From contig NC_087067.1 of assembly GCF_963678635.1 (NCBI RefSeq), forward strand, positions 41,000,379 to 41,064,378: 64,000 nucleotides of DNA, given 5' to 3'. This document shows, one piece after another, positions 24,211-34,848 of the stretch (its first letter is position 1; every line of letters begins with the position of its first letter). The notes under the pieces are model-generated. The model made no database searches. It had not been told where the DNA came from and saw nothing but the letters and a program-made list of their open reading frames with translations. The stretch comes from Symsagittifera roscoffensis (lineage: Eukaryota; Xenacoelomorpha; Acoela; Convolutidae). A program made the translations under genes and the position numbers.

Positions 24211-24498
24211 ATCCGAGCCGACGATTACTACTATCTAACAGACCCAGCTATTTGCTCGCGTGATCAAAGTTACGGACCTACGGATATTGGAGTTACAGGT
24301 ATTAACGCGTTTTTTGAACGCCACGAATGTACAAAAATATGCAAGAACTTTGACAAACCAGATATCAACATCAACTACGTTGTAAAAGGGTTGCAGCCTA
24401 AAACGAGCTCTACTTATACTTTCGAATTGTCAACGGCACAGAACACAGCCAATAGGGACTTCAGAAATCGAAAAGATCTGCCGGCCGTTTCCGAATAA
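24211..24498 (+). CDS. Alpha-kinase domain, last exon
   Basis: 288 bp from acceptor AAACGTTTAG to TAA. It begins with the residues that follow DLQG in alpha-kinases (RADDYYYLTDPAIC), then the glycine-rich loop (YGPTDIGVTGI), then HECTKIC, which is the H-x-C-x3-C zinc-binding knuckle of the family. A tail of about 50 residues follows. No internal stop, and all expected C-lobe residues are present, so the gene looks functional. The introns are 580 and 294 bp. It could be eEF2K-like or another metazoan alpha-kinase; the missing N-terminal exons would decide. Confidence 0.9.
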   Translation: MRADDYYYLTDPAICSRDQSYGPTDIGVTGINAFFERHECTKICKNFDKPDININYVVKGLQPKTSSTYTFELSTAQNTANRDFRNRKDLPAVSE

Positions 24499-24574
24499 AA
24501 CTTCTTTTGGCTCCACGGATAAGATTGTAAATAAACCAAATGGAACTATCAAACTGGGCTATCAAAATTTGTTG

Positions 24575-24580
24575 AATAAA
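24575..24580 (+). promoter_or_regulatory. Polyadenylation signal of the alpha-kinase gene
   Basis: AATAAA 77 nt after the stop codon. A second AATAAA overlaps the stop itself (24494-24499). Confidence 0.55.
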
Positions 24581-25684
24581 AAATCTATATTTTAGTATCA
24601 ACTTCAACAAATAACCTGACAATGAGTTGAACTCTATGCCTTTTTAATTTACCTAGAATTTACATAATCTTTTTAAAATGAATTGAACAAGAAAAGGCTA
24701 ATTTATTTCCTTTATGTTAAGATTGATTTGTCACATAATCAAGTGTACCAAATAGATAAAACCCTATAAAGCCAAAGGAACTGTTCCGATATAACATTGC
24801 CATCTGAAATCTGAATCTTAGGCAACAGTATTACAATCGTGCTGAAACTTTGTCGACCATCTGAATTTGTCGTCAAAATTTCCAGTTAAAAGTCAGTTAA
24901 AATGCGAAAAAAAAATCTTCAGAAAGAAACTTTTGTATGTTGCCACTGCTTGCACTGAAACGTATGACTGGTATTGCTTCATTGGGCAAGTTAAATTGAA
25001 ATTTTTATACCTCGCTTTTGGCCAGTGATTGTGAGCCTTCGCCAAATTTGACAAATTCTCTACCGATATTGGTATAAAACTAAAATTTAATTCGTTTTTT
25101 TCCGACTATTTTGCTTCACAGAGATATTAACTGGCTTTAGGAAGTTAACTGTGGAAAGCTAAGTTTAATATTTTCATCCTCAATTTTCTACCGGTTGTTG
25201 TTGAGATAAAAACCGAGTTTTTTTAAATTTCAACCACCTTGGTAATTTAAATCTAATTTAGCTGTCGTCAACCGATCCAAATATGCTTGTTTGCCATTCA
25301 ATTTTTGCAGTTGAAATGTTTTCAAGCTTAGGAAGTTATGTAAGATAAGATTTATAAAAAGACTAAGTAAGTTGCTTGAGTACAAGAGTTTGCTGGCAGA
25401 AAAAAAAACAACTTACAAACGTCATTCAGTTAATTGTACTAGAAAAGTCAAAGTCACTCGACAATTATTCAAACTGCTAATTTCAAATGTAACATCAATG
25501 AAACATGCAGTTAAAATAAATGCAACAAATCTACCTTAGGCTGTTTATTCTTAAAGTTTTTCCTAAGCTTTCTGGTTAATCATTAACTTAGTCAAAAAAT
25601 GTGGTCTCAGAAGTTTATAGAGACTTTTAGTGAGATCCTGGTAAGCTAGTATTAAAAGATTGAGTTTAGAGAAATCGGAAGTTT
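24581..25684. other. No gene recognised
   Basis: AT-rich intergenic sequence without repeats or credible open frames. Confidence 0.35.
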
Positions 25685-26062
25685 TTGAAAACCCGCCGGG
25701 CGTATTACACGTCGAGGGCGTTGAAAGCGCTTGGTTCCCGACATAAAGTCAGTGACACTTTACTGCTAGGAAGAGATACTAGGTACTCCACTTGCCTAGC
25801 CGAACAATCTTTCAAACCAAAACCAATAACACCCGTACTCACTGACGGTAGTGAACTTGAAGCTTCAACCCCAATTTATTTTGTTCGGTCTGCAGCCCGC
25901 AAACTTCGATCGTTTTTTGAGAAAACTTCAGTCACAGAAAAATATACGTGTACGACCAACGTTGCTGGCGAGAATGAGTTCCGTTGCAAGTTAAAGTGCG
26001 AATTTAGTTTTTTTTTGTATTACTTTACAGGTAAAAAAAAAGAGACTAAAAAACGAAATTAA
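25685..26062 (+). CDS. Possible exon with an Ig-like strand
   Basis: The open frame of about 110 codons is markedly more GC-rich and protein-like than its surroundings. It starts without ATG after an acceptor-like TTGAGTTTAG and contains EKYTCTTNVAGENEF, the Y-x-C-x-x-x-N-x-x-G pattern of I-set immunoglobulin domains. A T-rich tract and TTTACAG|GTAAAA at about 26010-26037 suggest splice sites near the end, so the last 25 codons may not be coding. It lies 1.2 kb after the alpha-kinase stop on the same strand and probably belongs to another gene. Confidence 0.45.
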   Translation: MKTRRAYYTSRALKALGSRHKVSDTLLLGRDTRYSTCLAEQSFKPKPITPVLTDGSELEASTPIYFVRSAARKLRSFFEKTSVTEKYTCTTNVAGENEFRCKLKCEFSFFLYYFTGKKKETKKRN

Positions 26063-26663
26063 AAAAGAGTCACGAACAGTTCCTGGGTTTTTCCCCATTT
26101 CCCTAAACAAGAAGAAGGCCTAGAAGGATCTCGATGTTTTTGGCCGAGCTGAGGAAGGCGTATTCATATTTACGACTATTTCTGGACCGCAAATTTCCAT
26201 AATCCTATTTTGGCAATCCAATTTGCGCCGTTATCCTTAATTTTACAAAGTGGTACATGAAGATGAAACGGGATTTTAAAAACATAATCAGCACTTGTGA
26301 AGACAATCGAACCTCGCGAATATGAGTCGAAGTTAAAGTTGAAGAATATGAGTCACAGGTGAACGAGGGGGAACGGTAGACGGGCTCTGATTTTTTTCAA
26401 GTCCAACATTCTCTCTTAATTTTCATACAAAACTTTTGATTCAAACATTCTAGGGTAAACAACCACGGATCCTGCTTCTAAACTCAAACAAAACTCGAGC
26501 TTCAGCCTTATGATCAAGTCTTAGTATTTCTGCCAAATGGACTAAAAACGGAATTTCTGGTTTATTTACTAGCGAATGAAACTTGGTTACTTAAATTACG
26601 AGTCAGTCAGTTAATGAAATAATGAAAAAATGTAGTAAAATAAAGCTCAAGTCGCAGTTTAGT

Positions 26664-27415
26664 TTAGTCATCGGACAAAATACACATTTTGTTCTGAACC
26701 AGCAAGATATGATATTTGGTCAGTTCGTCCTTGCACAGTCTGTATCGATTGTCATTCAGGGTAGACTTTTGGGCCAGAGTCATTTTGGGTTTGGGCACAA
26801 TTCCCGACTCGTAGCAAAAGTTATCGGCTATATCCTGTGACACGAGAAGGAACGATGATGGAATAGCTGGGTAGAAGGGTCCCTTTTTTACCTGGTGGTT
26901 TTGCTTTCGGTTGTCCAACCATCGCTTGGCTACGATTTCTCGTTTCTCGTACACGTCATCACTTCGCTTATGCATTGTCGGAACCTCGTCTCGTTTCAGA
27001 CTCTTAAAAGTTCGTCTTCCCGGCAAGCAGATATTTTCTGTAAACAAGTACCAAAGATGGTCTTTCATTATATAGGAGCAGTCCTTGAAAGTAGACTTGA
27101 ATCTGATGACATTTGGCTTGCAAAAATCAACAATCGTTCCCAGAATGAGTTCCGTCAGCTTGTATTGGAACTCATTCGTGGAGCTCTCGCTGTCGGAATA
27201 ACTGCCGTATGCATAGTCTGGAACTGAATCATGGTAGTCAGGATTTCCCTGCTTTGTGACGAACTTGTCGAAGTCGAAACTCTGATGGTAATCAAAGGAA
27301 GCCTGTTCCTGAAATGTTCGTCGGGTTCGCAGGAGCTCCGACTCGGTTTTTTGGGACGAAACGCTGAGTGCAGATAGAACAAAAACTCCACCGAATGTCA
27401 AAATCGTTAGAGATT
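26664..27415 (-). CDS. Secreted prohormone-like protein, last exon
   Basis: The minus-strand exon begins after acceptor CTTTTTGTTTAG and runs 245 codons plus to TGA. The start codon must lie in an upstream exon. It opens with a signal-peptide-like core (FGGVFVLSALSVSSQ). The mature part has six cysteines in two groups (C-x13-C-x16-C and C-x26-C-x16-C) separated by a linker with repeated dibasic sites (GRR, LKR, HKR, EKR, AKR, VKK). That layout resembles a multi-chain precursor cut by prohormone convertases, but the spacing is not that of insulin or relaxin and no family is recognised. A possible AATAAA lies about 100 nt downstream (TTTATT on the plus strand near 26562). Confidence 0.6.
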
Positions 27416-28494
27416 CTAAACAAAAAGAACGCTGAAACTACATACTTCATTGTAAATATTTATGAAAACGCAAAATCATTACTCACGCATTATTAAAAAC
27501 AACTTTTCAAGAAAAATTCAGTCAAGCAAATAAAAATGAAAAGCGAGGGGTAATTACTTCAGTTCATATCCCGCTTTTATTTTTCCGCATTTTTCCCAAA
27601 TTAAGTTCGAAGTTTAAATTTCGAAAACACCGCCTGAAAGAAATATAATAATGGAACTTTTTTCGAGGAGAAACATCACTTTATTTCGACTACAATTAAC
27701 ATAAACAGATGCTCATCTCCTTTAAAAAATGTTTCCATAAAAAATGATGGTTTTTGATTATAGTTTTCTCGCAATCTAGAAAATCATTATCTCGACGGAG
27801 TTTAATTGCTGAAGTGTTTGAAATCTATAGAGCGCGGGGAAGGCTATGATATAAAAGTCTTATTTCAGAAACCCCCTTCTCCCAAGATTTGGGCTCTTTC
27901 GGCCTTTTTCGAGGCACCCACCTCTATCAGTATTTTATAGGCATTTTTTCCTCCCCCAACCCACCTGCAAAATTTTACAAGTAGATTTTTGTTCACATTG
28001 CTCGGAAAAAAAGAGCCATTTCGTGAAATCAAACTTAGAAAAGTCTTTCTAAAATGACTTCAAAATGGAACTTCTGAACTGCAACACAACATAACGTGAG
28101 CAAGTGAATTTCTAATAATATTTTTACAAGCAAATATTGCGAAAAGGGAAAAGAAGTCCGCTTTCATTCAAGCCAAAGTTTTCTCTGTCGAAATTAATTT
28201 TGCTTTATTATTCCCACTATGAAGCCTTTCAGTACAATTTAAGTCCTCCTCATAATAGTGATATCACAGCGTGGGATTGTTGTGAGTTGTTCATTTTGTT
28301 TAACCTATTGAACTTTAGCACACATTAGATACCTGCTAAAGATGTTTCATATCGACCATCGGTCGATCATTGGCCATTTTAATGCTGTTTTGGATTAGAC
28401 ATTAGTATTCATTCTTAACCACTTTATTCTTTTAATTCCTCAGTTAGTGTACATTATAGTACATATTCAGGGTTTAATATTAGAATAGTTTATT
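27416..28494. other. Intergenic; possible LTR remnant of gypsy A at the right
   Basis: No gene recognised. The last 100 bp before 28495 (including AGTGTACATTATAGTACATATTCAG) lie where the 5' LTR of the following gypsy relic should end, but no second LTR was found to define it. Confidence 0.3.
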
Positions 28495-29334
28495 ATGGCG
28501 CAGTCAAACGAATCGAGCCTGCGGGGAGTTCCTGCATTCTGGCCGAACCACACTATGGAACCACCACAATCCTGGACCCATTGGAGCGACCAATTTCAAT
28601 TGGCCATCATAGCAAAGAAGAATCTCGACATCGACAATCTAAGCGGACAAGAGGTACCACAAAGTCAGATTTCAATCCTCGAACAGTCCACAGGAAGTGA
28701 GCCGGAAAATGAACGAGCCAGTCGGGAGGCAAGAAATAGAGCTACCATGAAGTCGTACGAAGCCGCTGAAGAGAAAAGGATATCCTATTAAAGAAAGAAA
28801 TTCGGAGAGTTGAGACGTGCGGAAGCGGAAAAAAAGTTGATATCATTTCTTTTTTTAGCCCTCGGTAATGAAGGGAAAATGGTATTCTCTCAGAAAAGCC
28901 ATAGAGTTAAAATGTTATCTATCTCTTTTAAAGAATTTTTGGATCTCCTGCATCTTGCTTTTAATAAACCTCCAAACGTCACACTTGAGAGATACAAACT
29001 CCAGAATCGAAAACAAAGAGAAAGGGAACCTTTCGAACATTTCTGGGGAGCATTGACGGATCTAGCTAGCACTTGTAGCTTCAGAAAATCCGATGAAGCA
29101 GAATGGATTAGAGACGTATTTATCAGCAATATGAGGAATAGCGAGTCAACCATCAACCCATCGGAATCTTTGAGCCAGGCCTTAATGGACGAAAAAGGCT
29201 TCTTTAACCACCAGAAATTAACTAATACGGCAAAACTGATCAACGGGTTAAGTTTTAAATCATTTCACGGAAACAATCATGTCAGAAAAGAACCAAACAT
29301 GAATACCGAAAGAAGCAACTTATGCAAAAAATGA
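28495..29334 (+). pseudogene. gag: Gypsy relic A: gag
   Basis: One frame with a single in-frame TAA (28789-28791) encodes a Ty3/gypsy Gag-like protein. The diagnostic part is EPFEHFWGALTDLASTCSF then DEAEWIRDVFISNM, the helix pair of the retrotransposon capsid (E-x-F-x-x-F-W-x-x-L-x-x-L-A, then I-R-D). The ATG overlaps TGGCGCAGTC (28496), which resembles a tRNA primer-binding site, so the true start of gag may lie elsewhere. Composition is more balanced than in the giant element, marking a different family. Confidence 0.75.
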
Positions 29335-30780
29335 GAAAATCCTTTTACTAAGGGATATCTAAACGTTTATTCGGCCAGAGAGATAATTTGTAAAAAAAAA
29401 CTGTAACTATAAAGGCCAGTTCAAATAGGGCATATGTAAATCAAATAACAAAGGAACATATGTAAATATTTTAAATGCCTCTGTCAATACCGAGAATTGT
29501 AAATAGGTCCCGTCGGAAGATTCCCGGAGCGAAAACCAAGAAAATGTGGAGTGGTTCACGCCTGGAACAAAAACGGTCAAAGCAACGACGACGACTATTC
29601 AGTATTGAGCGTGAGAACAATTAACTGCCAAAACGAGTTGGAAACGAAAAAAAAATATTGAACATAGGACTTGGGTGGTAAATGATTGAAAATATGAACA
29701 TACCTGTAGATTCAGTCAGCCCGGTGAGTTTTATAAAAACAGAACGCTTTACATGAATTGAAATTACGTTACCCCATTTTAAAGATCCAACCTGTAGATA
29801 AACGTACAAAACAATTGTACTGCGATTTCACGGACAGCACATTCATGGGAAAAATAATAGTCCAAACACAATCCAACGGGTGGATATGCAAAGACATCCC
29901 TTTTTTGTTACGGTAGGACATGAAAGAAATATCCCGGGCAACGAAAACCTTCCGAAACTGAAGATTGAAGTGAAACAGAAGAACTGTAGTGCCTATCTGT
30001 ACGGTCAGCAACCCATCGAGGAAGAGTAAGCCAAATTACTTGGAATACGCGACAAACGAACTTTTACAAATTTCAAAAACCTGTTTAATAGAATCGCAAA
30101 GATACCAAATGATCGTAAAGTTACACCTTTCCATTCCCCTCTTAAACCGGTTCAAGCAAAAGGCAGAAGGCTACCGTTAAATTTGTTATCGGGAGTAAAC
30201 GAGGAACTAAAAAGGATGTAAAAAAGAAGTTCACATGAAAAAACTGGCAAAACTCGACAAAAATTGTTTTATAAGTTCAATAGTTATAACTAGAAAGGAA
30301 TATGGCTCATTCAAACTTGCACAAGATTCAAACTGCTGAACAATCAGATCTTTAAGAATAAAAACCAGATGCCCAATACCCACGAATTGATAGATAATGT
30401 AGTCTTAAAATTATCATAGTAGACCGACGGGCAAGTCTGCTCCAGTAACCTTGATCTAAGGAACGCGAATAGTCAACTTCAATTAAGCGAATGGGCCAGT
30501 AAACAATGCAGTTTTAGTATAGTAGGAGGGAGGAGATACTATTGGAACTTACAGATTTTTAACCGGATTTTATGGACGATAGTCTAACGAGTTCCAAACT
30601 CACTTTTAAAAGGAATCCCTTTTACACATTGTTACATAGACGACGTATTAATTGCTTCTAAAGAAATTATCGAAGACCATAAAGCAATTGTACAAAGAAT
30701 TTTGGAAACGTTGGACAGAAGGAATATGGCAGTGAAATGGGGGAATTGCGCATTTTCCAGAAAGAGATAGAATGGCCCCT
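29335..30780 (+). pseudogene. pol: Gypsy relic A: protease and reverse transcriptase remnants
   Basis: Heavily frameshifted. At 29790-29990 a protease-like C-terminal half reads GKIIVQTQSNGWICKDIPF, with a parallel in relic B. At 30620-30780 the RT catalytic loop reads CYIDDVLIASKE (YxDD at 30633-30644), followed by a thumb-like stretch (AIVQRILETLDRRNMAVKWG). In between, pieces such as LNRFKQKAEGYR and QLSEWASKQCSF are consistent with RT fingers and palm. It is truncated at about 30780, with no RNase H or integrase following. Confidence 0.7.
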
Positions 30781-31935
30781 CCATCAAGTTATGGTCCCTC
30801 CATTAAATTAAAACTTCCTACTTAAGTTCATCAGATAAATAAAAAAACAAGCACAGTGAAAGAGCATGTGCATGTTTGAGTGTTTATACATAACTTATAA
30901 TTCTATACAGCGCTTAGGTCTGTATCAAAAAAAAGGATGCACCTTTGTACGAATGCACATTTGAATCAAAGCGCAACGATTGTTTTAAAATTTATTAAAA
31001 GTTGGCTAATTGGAGAGGTCGGGGGCTTTTTTTCTGGGCTGTAAGAGCGATAATGGAAAAAATGTGGGCTCTCCACTTTCCCTCCACTTTTCAAGTTTTC
31101 TTTTTTTTCCAATTGGTTGTTGTTATGGCTGAACGCGTGATTTTACGAAATATGGTATGAAGAGAAAATGTGTTCACAAAATTAGTTTGTTCACCATGCA
31201 AAATTTCATTACATTATGACACCGTGAATTAAGTTCTTCAAAACTGAAACTCAAATGAGGCAAGGGCAGCGCAAAAAAAGCCATGACTTGTGATATTATA
31301 GGTTTTTTTCTCTTAAAAACACTAGTTTCGATGAAAATAGTACAAGCGATTGTTTCTGGCCAAACTTTTTAAGACGTCCAAAACCCGTTTTTTTCAAATC
31401 TCAAGCTTAGAATCTCAATTTTAAAACAGTATTAAAACATTGACTCAAAGAAAAAAAAATTTTGTATCCAGAGCAAAAAAACTCTATGATCACATTTGAT
31501 TTTCATTAAAAACATTGTAAAGCCCCGCATTTAGCCATAAGATGTGAGAGGCTTGTGTACAACACAACACGCATATGTTAAAATTACTCAAATATCGATG
31601 GGGTAGCCGCAATAAAGAAGACAATGGCTAGGTTAAAACTTGGTAAATAGTACAGATTTGGCTCAAACCTTAAATTTCCGATAAGTTATGTGCGTGTTTA
31701 ACTGGGTGTTGCGTTTAAAAAAAGAAAAAGTTAAAAAGAGCGCGGAGATTACAAGCTGTTACAAAATGCTCCATGGGAACAAAAGTAAACGCGTCTTACA
31801 TCCAAAAAAAGTAAGATTCAAAATCATATCAAAATTTTTTAAAACAGTTTTGGGACCTCTTGAACACTGCCCTCAAAATCATCATAAGCCTTCAAAATCA
31901 TCTTTGAAAAAGGTGTAAACTCTGGAAAAGAAAGC
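30781..31935. other. No gene recognised
   Basis: AT-rich sequence between two gypsy relics. The open frame at 31688-31918 is K-rich and has no recognisable feature. Confidence 0.35.
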
Positions 31936-32700
31936 AAAACGACGGGAAAAAAACTTCATGGAGTTGTGACACATTTAGCCAGTACGGTTAATTTCAGTGA
32001 AATAGATGAAGCAGAATGTATAAAAGACGTCTTCAGTTGCAACAAGAGAAATATGGACACAACGGAAGCCTCCTTTTCAACGACTAGCACGTCGGAACCA
32101 ATACATAAGGCCTTCATAGTTACATTTGAAAAAAAAGTTGTATTGAACATAAAGAACATTTGGCCAAACTTTGTAAACCGAAAGGACAACGTACAGTTGT
32201 AAATATTATATACGACCGTGTAAATAGTGAAATTTGTACATTTGTCCCACCGGACGCACCATGCGAAGACGATATTTTGCTTGGTAGAATCAAAGCTACA
32301 TCGATTGACAAAGGGCAGAGTGCCGATGACATTTATTCAGTTCTCAGCGTCAGAATAAGAAATGGCCAGAATGGGCTAAAAATGGGGAAACTACTCAATG
32401 TTGGATATGGCGTTGAAAATGAAAATCCAGTGGCTTCAGCAAGCTCAGCAAGTTTTATCAAACATTACGTCCTGCACTGAAAGAAAATAAAACGTCCGAA
32501 GCTCATAGTTTTTCCCGGTGGAAAATGGATCAAAAATTTATATTACGGATTCACATAAAGAACACAATAAACGCCTTAGGAAAAATTATTGTTCAAACGC
32601 CGTCAAACGGGCGTTTTTGTGAAGAAACCCCTTTCTTGATTTCTGGCAGCCATGAAAGAAACCCCATGGGAAAAGACAATCTGCCAGAGTCAAGCTGAAG
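31936..32700 (+). pseudogene. Gypsy relic B: gag and protease fragments
   Basis: A shorter relative of relic A. Gag-like text (THLASTVNFSEIDEAECIKD) matches the capsid helix of relic A. At about 32581-32690 a protease end reads GKIIVQTPSNGRF followed by PFLISGSHERNP and MGKDNL, the usual protease tail before RT. A stretch at 32320-32350 (DDIYSVLSVRIRN) also has a counterpart in relic A (29600). The relic stops about 100 bp before the giant element, which may have landed in it. Confidence 0.65.
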
Positions 32701-32798
32701 AAAAGCTTGCAATCGATGATTTCTATCAAGCAAACCCCCGATAGGTGTAAATCTTTTTTAAATTTTTAACCTTAACTCCTTTTAGTAGTAAATTTATC

Positions 32799-32802
32799 GA
32801 AA
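32799..32802 (+). other. Target site duplication, left (GAAA)
   Basis: GAAA immediately precedes the 5' LTR and is repeated at 57696-57699 after the 3' LTR. Four base pairs is normal for many Metaviridae. This sets the element boundaries. Confidence 0.8.
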
Positions 32803-33212
32803 TGGAACCTGATCTAAACTATATTTTATGATTGGATAAATTAGATATTTTACCACTGTAAAGTATTTAATATTAACCAATCATGATCCATCTAACTAAC
32901 AACCCACTTATTTGTAAGTGCTGAAATTACTTGTAATTTCAGCACCAGAGAGATTTGAATTTAACTTAGAAATTAGTTGTCTCTCCAAGAGAACTTCAGC
33001 AGCCGCAAAAAACCAGTATACCCTAGATCTATTGAGCCTAGCAGAGACTAGTTAAACACCCTGAGACTAGAAAGTATAAGAGTAAGATTAGGATCGGTAT
33101 TAGACTAAGAAGTTGCACGAATCTATCCGGCCGAAAATAAGATAGCGTGACGAGCAGACGGTGTACCCTATCCGAAATTACTCTATGAGTTAACCACATC
33201 GGGCATAACTCA
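32803..33212 (+). repeat. 5' LTR (410 bp)
   Basis: Starts TGGAACCTGATC and ends CATAACTCA. The counterpart is 57273-57695. It contains a perfect palindrome at 32918-32945 (GTGCTGAAATTAC, TT, GTAATTTCAGCAC) and, near its end, the right arm only (GCAGACGGTGTACCCTATC) of a hairpin that is complete in the 3' LTR. No clear TATA box was assigned. Confidence 0.95.
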
Positions 33213-33214
33213 TC

Positions 33215-33232
33215 TGGTGCGACCATAAGTCT
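33215..33232 (+). other. Primer-binding site
   Basis: TGGTGCGACCATAAGTCT lies 2 nt after the 5' LTR. A TGG right after the LTR is expected where the tRNA CCA end pairs. The following bases would need an acceptor strand ending GGTCGCACCA, which I cannot match to a known primer tRNA. Confidence 0.6.
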
Positions 33233-34406
33233 CGAAAAAGACCTTAATAACTTAGATTTAACCAAAAATAGATTAGAATTTAGACAAAACATTTTAAAAA
33301 TGTTATACGATAATAATTTAATCGAAATGTCTCTACGACTCAATAGATCAGAGCCGATATTCCGAACGATAACAGAACTACCCGGAATTGTAAGAAGACC
33401 TCGAACAAGAGACGACATACGACAAAGTAGAAACTTACCATATAGTTTTATGATTGTACGGCAAAAGCCAACACAAACTTTTATATTTAGAATCTTATTA
33501 GCAATGAATTTAGATTTTCGTTTGCAAACATAAAATTTTGAATTCAATCTTCATGATCATTTCAGGCGCTAAACAAAATTATTAATATACAATAACGATT
33601 GATAAAAAGATCTCAGATCGTTTTCTTAATTTCTGCAGTCTTATACAAAACATGTTTGAAAAATATTTATTGAAAAAATCAAAATAAAAATTAGTAGCAT
33701 GACAATAAATTGTTAGTAATCATAAAATCATCTGTTGTCCCAGCTTCATCACCTAAACATAACAGCAATCATAAGCTCACTAATATCATTAAAAAACTTA
33801 ATCTTTTTCGTAAATAAATTTAAACCAAAATAAATTATATTCACTTAAATTTAAAACCTGATCATCAAGGCCTATCCTTGGATCAAAAAGAACAATTTTG
33901 TTCTCCCCCACCTACTTAACAAGTGTCTAACGACCTCAAACGTCGATTCACTATCCAACCCTTCCAAAAAAAAAAACCCAAGACTAATAGAAATTTTTCA
34001 ACAAAATTAACCATTCAAAATTAGGATAAACAGTGAAGAACTTCGGTTATTCATCCTTCACTTGAACCCTCCTCTTACCAGACCCAAGATAAATCTTAGA
34101 CTTAAAAGTTTAAAATAGTATCTAACGAACTACTTGCGTTGTAATTATACCTGAACCTTGTGGATCGATTTACTATTCTCCAACCCTTGAACACAATCAC
34201 TACCCCTAAGTAAGATTAAGTAAGTTAACACCTTAGCTTATACTAGCCACGAGAAAGTAAAAAATCATTCTTCGGAATCGATATACTTTTCTCTCCAACC
34301 CTGAACAAAAAGACCCAGGTTAAGCTAACCAAAAAATCGTAAGGACTAACAGTCTAAGAAAATAGAAATCACCTAACAACTTTTTGCATCCTTCATCCTA
34401 AACCTT
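33233..34406 (+). other. Long leader with repeated motifs and a possible small ORF
   Basis: About 1.2 kb before the first larger ORF. A 78-codon frame with ATG at 33300 ends at 33533 and reads as a basic, R-rich peptide (ELPGIVRRPRTRDDIRQSRN). Three copies of a motif of the form TCGATT-ACTAT-CTCCAACCCT occur near 33949, 34168 and 34282. Two donor-like sites (GTAAGA at 34210, GTAAGT at 34220) could serve a spliced env message. Packaging or splicing roles are inference. Confidence 0.45.
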
Positions 34407-34793
34407 ATGTCATTCAAAAATCTAGGAAATAAACAAACAATCGTTTTACACAACTGTGAGATAGATAACCAAAAATATGATCTTGTAATCACACCTCATA
34501 CACAAACAGTTGGATACATTAGAACAAAACGACTAACAATGAAAAGAAAAATAATAAACAAACAAAAACAAATCACACGAAAAAGATTTTCAAAAAATAG
34601 AAAGGCATTTTCAGAATCAGAAGCCAGCAATTTAGATGAACTCTACAAATTAAAAGAATCGATTGATAAAAATTGTCCCATTCACGATCAAATATATTTT
34701 TCCGATTCAGAAATTACTTCAAATTCATCAAAAAGAGGAAAAAGAAGAATAAAAAAGCAATATAAACACAAACCAGTACACTTGTATAATTGA
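34407..34793 (+). CDS. Small basic protein, leader ORF
   Basis: 128 codons, ATG to TGA, intact. Two strongly basic clusters (KRKIINKQKQITRKRF and KRGKRRIKKQYKHK) flank an acidic middle (SESEASNLDELYKLKE). These could be nuclear-localisation or RNA-binding signals, as in small regulatory proteins of complex retroviruses, but there is no recognisable homology. It lies 55 bp before the gag N-terminal ORF. It could also be the N-terminal part of a longer Gag. Confidence 0.5.
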   Translation: MSFKNLGNKQTIVLHNCEIDNQKYDLVITPHTQTVGYIRTKRLTMKRKIINKQKQITRKRFSKNRKAFSESEASNLDELYKLKESIDKNCPIHDQIYFSDSEITSNSSKRGKRRIKKQYKHKPVHLYN

Positions 34794-34848
34794 AATCAAC
34801 CAATTAGACACATCGATAGTTATATATTAACAGTTATTAAACAAAAAA

